This document shows positions 1 through 6,563 of a stretch of 33,464 nucleotides of DNA, piece after piece. Source of the DNA: Candidatus Hydrogenedentota bacterium (lineage in GTDB: Bacteria > Hydrogenedentota > Hydrogenedentia > Hydrogenedentiales > CAITNO01); assembly GCA_903922535.1 (NCBI GenBank), contig CAIXUF010000606.1, forward strand, positions 1 through 33,464. The letters are read 5' to 3'. Position 1 is the stretch's first letter. Every line of letters begins with the position of its first letter. Made by a program: the position numbers and the translations under genes. Below the pieces are notes generated by a model. That model was not told the origin of the DNA. It was given only the letters and a program-made list of their open reading frames with translations, and ran no database searches.

Positions 1-2972
1 AGGTCGCGCCCGAGGATGAACACGGACCCGGCGGCACCGGCGGCGTCCGGCGAGACAAAGGCAATCGTGTCAGGCTGCTCACCCAGCGGGAACTTGTCGA
101 TGGTCACCGAACAGAACCGCTGCAGCAGGACCGTGAGCGGGCCCCGATATACCGTGACCTGTCCAAGGAACGGTGTGTCGATGGGCACCCCGATGGGGAC
201 ATGTTCCGGTAGGAGGGGCGTTGGGGCCTGCAAGGCTGGAGTGTCCTTTGCCCCGGCGTTCTGCGCGGGGAACGCGCTCAGGAATCCATTCACGTAGCCG
301 ATAGAGACATTATTGGAGAGTGTCCACAGGTCCATGTCCTGCGAGACAACGTGGCTGGTGACCTGGATCGGGTAAATAACCGTGAGGAGGGAATTCCACG
401 GCTGGTATTCCCAGGAGTTGCCGATAGACAGCGGCAAGTACTCGCAGAGATTGACCGATTCCGGCCCCGGAACCGGTTGCAGCGCCCTCAGCAGTCCCAT
501 GATATCCGTGCGTTCGGCATAGGCCTGCCCGTCCCATTTGGCGCCGAAGGAGCCGTGTTGCATGTAGTGCAGCGCCGCCAGGCTCAGGGTGAAAGGCGCT
601 TTGCCCGCCTGCTGGAGTGCCGGATTCGAGATCTCGATGGAGCCACAGTTGTATGGTTCGCCACAGAGGGTGCACTTCTCTTCGCAACGGAGCATACTGA
701 TCGTCTTGCAGGGTCCCGTTTCCGGTAGGATTTGACTCACTACCTGCCCGTCCGTAGCTGCGACGGGTTGCACACCGCACTCTGGCAGGGCATCCACCCG
801 CATGGACAAATCGCGGGCGAGGTCTACTCCGTCCGGGATGCCATTTTGGTTTTCATCCGGGTTGTTCGGGTCGCGCTGCAACGCCTGCTCCTCGGCGTCC
901 GTGAGGAAATCCCCATCCGTGTCGTCCGGAACGGGTTTTGCGTGCCCATCCAAACCGGGTTCCCCCGGTCCGACGTGGAAGGCGATGTTGAAATTCGCCA
1001 GCGGGTCGTTGGCATTCTCGGCATACAGGATCCAATTGCCCTGCTCAAGAGGTCCAAAAGAACCCTGCAGGCCGCACACCGGGTCTGGTGTCCCGTCGCA
1101 TGCCACGAAGGTCTCCACGGGGAAGAAGGTCAGTCGGATGTGGTGGCTGGAGCGATCTATGCTCAGTTGGCCCTGGCCCAGCGAAGTCAGCGCATGGCAG
1201 GGGTTCTGATAGACTTGGGTCGGTCCCGATAAAGTGACCACGTCGCTTTCCGCCGGGTTCAGGGGCTGGATTGTCCATGCGGGCGGGCTCTGCTCGCCCG
1301 GGATCCACGAGGTTTCTCCCGTCGGCTCCCACGATCCTTCGCCCTCGCCCTCGCCCGGATTCGGATTGGCCTGTGTAATCACATGGATCGCAAACTGGGC
1401 ATCGTTGCTTGCGGTGATTTCGGCGCTGATGGAGACGTGTGTGATGACCTGCGCGACCATGCCTGTGGGTGGCGTCACGTTGATGGCCACGTAGACCTGT
1501 TCCGGGTAGGATTCCTGAATTGTGACAATAGGGACACCGACCATGTATCCCGCCGTCGGAAAAGAGAAATCACCTTCGAGGCACCATGCCGGATCAGTGA
1601 GTTCTTGCTTGGTCAACGCGCCCACAAACCCGTAGGGCCCGTCAAGCCCATACCCAAAACGACCGGAAAAGGGCGTCATTTGGACCAGAACGTCCCGGCC
1701 CTCGCTTTCACCCTCGCCTTCCGCCTCGCCTTCACTTTCACCCTCGCCCGGAGCGGCTCCCTTGACGGCGTCCCACAGTGGCAGGTTGCCCGCGCTCCAA
1801 TCATCCAGTTTCCGCCACACGTTCCAGCGCATCGTGCCGCTGGCATCCGGGGTGAGTTGGTACACCGCATCCCATATTTGCGCGCGGGCAATCGGCACCC
1901 ACTGGGTGTTGTTGAGGAATTCCTCTGTGACGGTTGCATGGAACGTCTTGGGCGTCGTCGTCTCGTCGAGCAAAAAGGTCCCGCGGACGCCATAGTCGGG
2001 CGTTCCGGTATGGACGATGCATTCGAAACGGTTTCCCTCGACGCGGATATCGGCGGCCCCGCCGTATTGCATGCCGCCATTGTCCAGCAAGGGTCCGATG
2101 CCCTGGCCGGCCCATGAGCCCTGCAATGTTGCGGCATCGCCCGTGGGCTCACCTTCGCCCTCGCCTTCCCCTTCGGCCGGGTCGCCAGGCTTTGTCACGC
2201 TCCAAAGCGCGGTCCCGTCAGAATCCCACACGGCAAAATGAAGCCGGTTGCCGGCGATGGTGCCAAACTCGCAGGTGCCTTCCACGACCCGGCCTGCCCC
2301 CAAGGAAACCCAATAGGAGTTGCTCTCAAGGCTTTCCGTGATGACCATTCGGAAGGTCTTTGGAACAGCGGATACATCGATTGTGAAGGTGCCCCGGATG
2401 CCGTAATCGGGCGTTCCCGTGTGCACGATCTCCTCAAACGAATTCCCCGAGATGGTGACGGTGGCATCCCTTGTGGCTGATATGCCTGTGACGGGGAACA
2501 CGGCAAGGCCTTCGCCCTGCCAGATTCCCTGCAGCACTTGCAGGTCGATCTCGTCCTCGCTTCCGCCCGTGCCTTGATCTTCGCCTTCGCCTTCGCCTTC
2601 CCCTTCGCCGTCCGACGACGCGGGCAGAACCACGATCTCAATGCCGGCGCTGGTAAGACTTACCGAACCGGTCGCCAGAATCGTCGCCGTTCCCGGCGCG
2701 ATGGCCGTCACGAGCCCCGATGCGTCCACCTCGGCCACATCCGGCGCACTGGTCGACCACACGATGGAATCCTCGGGTGACGAGGACTGGGCTTGAAGCG
2801 CCGTACTGGCCCCCACGGCAAGGGTGAGCGAAACAGCAACCGCCTGCCCCCCTTTCTGCTGAATGGTCACGCTCGGATTCTTTGCCTGTTGCGGGCATCC
2901 CGCAAGGACAAGCACAACAAGCACCATTGCCAGTTGGACGGCAACGGCAAACTTCCGTTCACTGAGTCCCAT
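1..2972 (-). CDS. Large modular surface lipoprotein with Gly-Glu linkers (partial, runs off window start)
   Basis: The open frame runs at least 990 codons from ATG at 2972 to the window edge without a stop. The ATG follows a strong AGGAGG seven bases upstream. Residues 1-26 form a lipoprotein signal with lipobox LAGC, so the mature protein should be lipid-anchored. Next come a bacterial Ig-like (Big_2) domain at about 41-111 and a Gly-Glu linker at about 121-131. Two copies of a roughly 110-120 residue module follow, at about 143-263 and 282-405, both carrying IVHTGTPDYG(I/V)RGTF. Further Gly-Glu linkers lie near 264-274, 408-421 and 540-548. A thrombospondin-3/EF-hand-like Asp-rich motif (DDTDGDFLTDAEE) is near 681-693, and a Cys cluster C-x3-C-x2-C-x5-C lies further on. 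Function is unknown; cell-surface structure or adhesion is the likely role. Gly-Glu linkers of this type are common in Hydrogenedentota and Lentisphaerae proteins (general knowledge). Confidence 0.85.
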   Translation of the reverse strand, partial: MGLSERKFAVAVQLAMVLVVLVLAGCPQQAKNPSVTIQQKGGQAVAVSLTLAVGASTALQAQSSSPEDSIVWSTSAPDVAEVDASGLVTAIAPGTATILATGSVSLTSAGIEIVVLPASSDGEGEGEGEGEDQGTGGSEDEIDLQVLQGIWQGEGLAVFPVTGISATRDATVTISGNSFEEIVHTGTPDYGIRGTFTIDVSAVPKTFRMVITESLESNSYWVSLGAGRVVEGTCEFGTIAGNRLHFAVWDSDGTALWSVTKPGDPAEGEGEGEGEPTGDAATLQGSWAGQGIGPLLDNGGMQYGGAADIRVEGNRFECIVHTGTPDYGVRGTFLLDETTTPKTFHATVTEEFLNNTQWVPIARAQIWDAVYQLTPDASGTMRWNVWRKLDDWSAGNLPLWDAVKGAAPGEGESEGEAEGEGESEGRDVLVQMTPFSGRFGYGLDGPYGFVGALTKQELTDPAWCLEGDFSFPTAGYMVGVPIVTIQESYPEQVYVAINVTPPTGMVAQVITHVSISAEITASNDAQFAIHVITQANPNPGEGEGEGSWEPTGETSWIPGEQSPPAWTIQPLNPAESDVVTLSGPTQVYQNPCHALTSLGQGQLSIDRSSHHIRLTFFPVETFVACDGTPDPVCGLQGSFGPLEQGNWILYAENANDPLANFNIAFHVGPGEPGLDGHAKPVPDDTDGDFLTDAEEQALQRDPNNPDENQNGIPDGVDLARDLSMRVDALPECGVQPVAATDGQVVSQILPETGPCKTISMLRCEEKCTLCGEPYNCGSIEISNPALQQAGKAPFTLSLAALHYMQHGSFGAKWDGQAYAERTDIMGLLRALQPVPGPESVNLCEYLPLSIGNSWEYQPWNSLLTVIYPIQVTSHVVSQDMDLWTLSNNVSIGYVNGFLSAFPAQNAGAKDTPALQAPTPLLPEHVPIGVPIDTPFLGQVTVYRGPLTVLLQRFCSVTIDKFPLGEQPDTIAFVSPDAAGAAGSVFILGRD

Positions 2973-3309
2973 GGCGGCACCTCCTGTGTGTGGGAGGTTT
3001 ACCCTTTTTCGGCCCCTGACGACGGCAGGGACGCACGGGCGAACCTCACCGCCATTAGTCTAACACGAACACCAAGTTTTTTGTCCAAAACAAAGATCAC
3101 ATCAAGCGATGTGTTTTCCGAAAACAGTCCCATATTTGCGTGCAAGGGCTTGTGTTCGTTGTGTCGTGCGTTGAATTCGTTCCATCCCGTCTCTATTCGT
3201 TGGGCTGCCTTATGCTTCAAGCGACTGAAGACGCGACCCGCTGGACAGCCAGCCCGCCCCGTCTGGACCCCGATCAAAGTGAAGTCGTATCATCCGACGG
3301 GTTCATTGC
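2973..3309. other. Intergenic region upstream of the lipoprotein gene with clustered dyads
   Basis: There is no convincing gene here. Besides the RBS hairpin, an AT-richer patch holds three perfect dyads: TTTTG-TC-CAAAA at 3079-3090, CACATC-AAGC-GATGTG at 3098-3113, and GTTTTC-C-GAAAAC at 3113-3125. They sit 107-153 bases upstream of the lipoprotein start, where a promoter and operator would be expected. A poor minus-strand promoter candidate (TTGGAC, 17 bases, TGTTAG) overlaps the patch. No terminator with a T-run is visible for the M24 gene ending at 3310. Confidence 0.4.
2979..2998 (-). promoter_or_regulatory. Stem-loop covering the lipoprotein gene's ribosome binding site
   Basis: On the minus strand, ACCTCC (2998-2993) can pair perfectly with GGAGGT (2984-2979) across a CACACACA loop. 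The second arm contains the Shine-Dalgarno sequence of the lipoprotein gene, which starts at 2972. Folding would hide the ribosome binding site. The pairing is seen directly; any regulatory role is inference. Confidence 0.45.
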
Positions 3310-4467
3310 CTATAGCTCGACAAGGTGCTGAAACTTTTTGGACAGCCGTTCAACGCCGGACTTGGTGACACGGACGCCGTTCTCCCAGCGCAAGCCGAAA
3401 TCCGTGTCCTGAAAGAACGTGTCCACCTGGAACGTCATGTTTTCCTGGAGCGCGTAGGTCGAGGAGGACTCGATCCAAGGGCGTTCAACCTCCATCATGC
3501 CGATTCCGTGGCAGGGGCCGTAGAGCATGTGTTGCTTGAATCCGCGGTGCTCAACGAATTCTTCGTATTGGCGCACGACTTCGGACGCCTCTTTGCCGCC
3601 CTGCACGAGATCCAGGGTCTTGAGATGGGCTTCGAGCCCAAATTCAACAAGACGTTTCTTGCGCGGCGGCAGTTTGCCTATGGAACACGGAACGCCGACA
3701 CTGGAGGAGTACCCGCCGACGCGCGCGCCTATGTTGAGTTGAATGATCTCGTTTCGCTTGATCTTGTTGTGGGTTGGGCGCGAGATCGCGTGCTTTGTCC
3801 CGGGGCCGCAGAAGCAATAGAGTGCATGGCCCTCATACTCGCCGCCGTTCTTGTAGATTTCCCGCTGGGCGATGCCGATTACCTGCAACTCCGTCATGCC
3901 GGGCCGCATTTCACCGAGAATGGCGTCGATGGCCAATTCGCTGATCTGGTAGGCTTTCTTCATCAGTTTGATCTCGTTCGCGCTCTTGATGGAGCGAAGA
4001 CTTACAAGCGTGTCGTCAGCTCTTGCCAGTTCGACTCCGGGAAACTCCCTCTGGAGGCTGAAGTAGACTGGAAGCGGCATGATCGAAAAGCCGACAAGTC
4101 CAAGTTTCTTGAGTGCGCGGCCGCGCATGGCGGTCTTCACCACCTGCGCATAATTGGCCACGGGTATGCCGGGATATTCCGGGTCCGCCGATTCCCGGTA
4201 TTCAACCATCATGGCGATGTTGGGGATGACACTGCGACCCTGGGCGTAGGCTTCGCTTTCCGGGCCGATTATCAGCACAGGGTTGCCCTTGGCGGGTACG
4301 AACACGCCGGCCGACTCGAAGGTCGGCCAATACTCGGTAAGATACCGCACATTCGCGAAATCGGCTTCATTGGAATGCACAAGCGCCGCATCCAGACCCG
4401 CCTCCCGGATGTTCCGCTGAAACCGCTCCATCCGCTCGCCATACTCCGTCCTGGGAATTGCCTGCAT
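3310..4467 (-). CDS. M24-family (creatinase/aminopeptidase P fold) protein with degenerate metal site
   Basis: This 385-aa protein has a creatinase-like N-terminal domain (about 10-150) and a C-terminal pita-bread domain (about 160-380). The ATG at 4467 follows AAGGAG. M24 metallopeptidases use five metal ligands: Asp, Asp, His, Glu, Glu. Here the first Asp position reads Asn245 (QLNIGA), the second Ser256 (GGYSSSVG) and the first Glu Asp349 (FQVDTFF). His320 (CHGIGM) and Glu362 (RWENGV) remain, as does the substrate-side His233 (RPTH). It is therefore unlikely to be a normal dinuclear Xaa-Pro peptidase. It could be a metal-free hydrolase like creatinase, which uses the equivalent His, but the substrate is unknown. 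No signal peptide is visible, so it is probably cytoplasmic. It is transcribed divergently from the symporter at 4797. Confidence 0.85.
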   Translation of the reverse strand: MQAIPRTEYGERMERFQRNIREAGLDAALVHSNEADFANVRYLTEYWPTFESAGVFVPAKGNPVLIIGPESEAYAQGRSVIPNIAMMVEYRESADPEYPGIPVANYAQVVKTAMRGRALKKLGLVGFSIMPLPVYFSLQREFPGVELARADDTLVSLRSIKSANEIKLMKKAYQISELAIDAILGEMRPGMTELQVIGIAQREIYKNGGEYEGHALYCFCGPGTKHAISRPTHNKIKRNEIIQLNIGARVGGYSSSVGVPCSIGKLPPRKKRLVEFGLEAHLKTLDLVQGGKEASEVVRQYEEFVEHRGFKQHMLYGPCHGIGMMEVERPWIESSSTYALQENMTFQVDTFFQDTDFGLRWENGVRVTKSGVERLSKKFQHLVEL

Positions 4468-4796
4468 GGTGTTTCTCCTTCACTGCCTGTTGTGCCCGAA
4501 CAAGTTCCGCGCTGCTGTTGTGCGCAAGCAGGAGATCAAGCAAGACCTTTGGTCCCCTGATTTACTTTGCTGACTCTAGCAAATCCCCGTACTCCCGTCA
4601 ACCGCCCTTGAACGCCATGCGGACCGAGCACGGTTGATGCGCGCAATCGTCTCGGAGAGGGACCGTCGCTGGAATGTTTGCGTGGCCCTCTTTGGGATGG
4701 ATACCATGATGCGGGTTGCGTTGCGCAAACGCAGCCTCTTCCTCGATGGGGAATGGATTGGCCGACTCCGGTGGCCGGAAAGACGAGGAGCCGACT
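4468..4796. promoter_or_regulatory. Divergent intergenic region (M24 gene / symporter) with an 18-bp dyad
   Basis: No gene is supported here; TTG-initiated upstream extensions of the symporter frame are judged spurious. The region must hold the promoters for the M24 gene on the minus strand and the symporter operon on the plus strand. A perfect inverted repeat, TTTGCT-GACTCT-AGCAAA at 4566-4583, is a candidate operator placed to control both directions. I could not identify a convincing -35/-10 pair. Confidence 0.4.
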
Positions 4797-6266
4797 ATGA
4801 CGCATCTTTCATGGGTGGACGGCAGCATCGTGGGCCTTTATATTCTTGCCACGATGGTGGCGGGGATTGCGGTGCGAAAGTATGTGGGCAAGGTTGAGCA
4901 CTACCTGATTGCGGGGCGCGAGATGAACCTGTATCTTGGCATCGCATCGCTCGCGGCCACCGAATTCGGCATTGTCACCTGCATGTACACCGCGCAAAGC
5001 GGCTACATAAGCGGCTTTTCGGGCGCCACGCCGGGTATTCTTGCCGCGATCGCCATGTTCCTCGTCGGATACACCGGGTTTTGCGTGAAACCCCTGCGTG
5101 ACGCCGGCGTGATGACGATTCCCGAATTGTTCGAACTGCGTTTCGGGCAGCGCATCCGGTGGTTGAGCGGCGTGGTGATTGTGCTGGGCGGACTGCTCAA
5201 CATGGGCGTGTTCCTGCGCACCGGCGGTGACTTTCTGGTGGCAGTATGCGGGTTCGACCCAAAGTACCTTGAAATCACGATGACCGTGCTCCTCGTTAGT
5301 GTCGCCGTTTACACGATTCTTGGCGGGATGCTCTCCGTGCTTGTCACCGATTTCCTCCAATTTGTCGTGATGAGCGTCGGCCTGCTGGCCGTGACGATTC
5401 TGATCCTCAAGAACGTCGGATGGGAGAGGCTGACAGCGACGGTCGAGCAGCACTACGGTGCGGGCGGATTCAATCCCTTTGTCCATCCGAAGATGGGATG
5501 GGAGTTCGTCGTGGCCAACGCCATGCTGAGCCTGGCGATGGTGCTGACCTGGCAAACGACGATCCAGCGACTGCTGGCGGCCAAGGACACGCGCACGGGA
5601 CAGCAGGTTTACACCCGCACCAGTTTCTTCTTCCTGTGCCGCTGGCTGATTCCGGTCGTCTGGGGCATTGCGGCGCTGGCCGTGCTCACCCCCGAGCAGG
5701 TGGGGGGCAACACGCTCATGGCGATGCCGAAACTCCTGAGCCAGATCGTGCCGATGGGCCTCATGGGCATTCTTGTCGCGGCCATGCTCGCGGCCGACAT
5801 GTCGACGGACTCCTCGTACATGCTCACCTGGGCAAGCGTCATCTACAACGATATTCTCGCCCCGTTTCACAGGGGGAAATGGTCGGAAAAGAGCGGTCTG
5901 CTCATCAGCCGGTCCATTGTCGCCGCAATCGGCGTCTTCCTCCTGATCTACGGCCTGTGGTATCCCCTGCGCGGCAGCCTGTGGGACTATCTCACCGTGA
6001 CCGCCAATATTTACCTCTCCAGCATGGCCGTCCTGCTGATTGCCTGCTGCTACTGGAAACGCTCCAACAGTTGGGGCGCCGCCGGTGCCATCATTTTCGG
6101 CGCCGCCATTCCCACCGCATTTCTGGTGCTGGAGCAGGTCCCGGCAACGAGGCATTTTGCGAAAGATATCGTCGGGCCCCACTTTGCGAACATCGCCACC
6201 TATCTGATTGCCGGCCTGGCAATGGTTGTCGGGTCGCTGTTGAAACCGCGTGCCGTAAACGCCTGA
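4797..6266 (+). CDS. Sodium:solute symporter (SSS family)
   Basis: This 489-aa protein is a polytopic membrane protein with about 13 hydrophobic segments and an SSS-type layout. Family-typical stretches include the early VEHYLIAGREM loop and TM2 (SLAATEFGIVTCMYTAQSGY). Later comes the Na2-site region, an Ala-rich segment ending in ADMSTDSSYMLTWASVIYND. It should couple Na+ influx to import of a sugar, sugar acid or other small organic solute; the substrate cannot be read from sequence. The ATG at 4797 is preferred over longer in-frame TTG starts because GAGGAG lies eight bases upstream and the protein then begins just before TM1. It is followed after 18 bases by a 46-codon membrane-protein gene and then by glycosidases, which suggests import of glycan breakdown products. 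Confidence 0.9.
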   Translation: MTHLSWVDGSIVGLYILATMVAGIAVRKYVGKVEHYLIAGREMNLYLGIASLAATEFGIVTCMYTAQSGYISGFSGATPGILAAIAMFLVGYTGFCVKPLRDAGVMTIPELFELRFGQRIRWLSGVVIVLGGLLNMGVFLRTGGDFLVAVCGFDPKYLEITMTVLLVSVAVYTILGGMLSVLVTDFLQFVVMSVGLLAVTILILKNVGWERLTATVEQHYGAGGFNPFVHPKMGWEFVVANAMLSLAMVLTWQTTIQRLLAAKDTRTGQQVYTRTSFFFLCRWLIPVVWGIAALAVLTPEQVGGNTLMAMPKLLSQIVPMGLMGILVAAMLAADMSTDSSYMLTWASVIYNDILAPFHRGKWSEKSGLLISRSIVAAIGVFLLIYGLWYPLRGSLWDYLTVTANIYLSSMAVLLIACCYWKRSNSWGAAGAIIFGAAIPTAFLVLEQVPATRHFAKDIVGPHFANIATYLIAGLAMVVGSLLKPRAVNA

Positions 6267-6284
6267 GTTGAAAGGGTCCTGATT

Positions 6285-6425
6285 ATGCCTGAGCACTGGT
6301 TCTGGTGGACCGCGACGATGGCCTGCGTGGTTTGGTATTCATCCATCACCGTCTATGTCGCGATCCGCGGGGCAATGGACATCAAGGGAATGCTTCGACG
6401 TTTGAAATCCCAGGAGGATGAATGA
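6285..6425 (+). CDS. 46-aa single-pass membrane protein, probable symporter small partner
   Basis: This short frame lies 18 bases after the symporter stop. It starts at ATG 6285 with AAAGGG eight bases upstream and stops at 6423-6425. The product begins MPEHWFWWTATMACVVWYSS, giving one Trp-rich transmembrane segment at about residues 5-28. A short basic and acidic tail ends in LRRLKSQEDE. Small single-span proteins encoded beside Na+ symporters are known (for example the MetS small subunit of an NSS transporter), so a role as accessory subunit of the adjacent SSS protein is plausible. The second symporter in this window (20649-22124) has no such neighbour. The call rests on the RBS, spacing and amphipathic layout; homology was not tested. 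Confidence 0.7.
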   Translation: MPEHWFWWTATMACVVWYSSITVYVAIRGAMDIKGMLRRLKSQEDE

Positions 6426-6563
6426 GCCTGTGTTCGTTCCATGCAAACATGTGTCATTGCACCGAAATGGGGTTTACGCAAATGGATTCTTGGGAGTGAA
6501 TGGCGTGTCTCAAAGATGATTTGGCGCAGCAGTCCTGCGAATCCTTGGGCAAGAGGAGGCAAG

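Noticed and set aside
2580..2613. GAAGGC repeats as a possible microsatellite or CRISPR-like element
   Set aside because: They are in frame, encode a Gly-Glu linker, vary in codon use, and similar linkers recur between domains of the same protein.
3325..4560. 411-codon plus-strand frame opposite the M24 gene
   Set aside because: It has no family motifs and no RBS, while the opposite frame carries clear M24 structure. Long antisense frames are expected in GC-rich coding DNA.
4809..6296. 495-codon minus-strand frame opposite the symporter gene
   Set aside because: Its translation is His/Gln/Asp-rich without transmembrane or domain pattern; the plus frame is a well-formed symporter.
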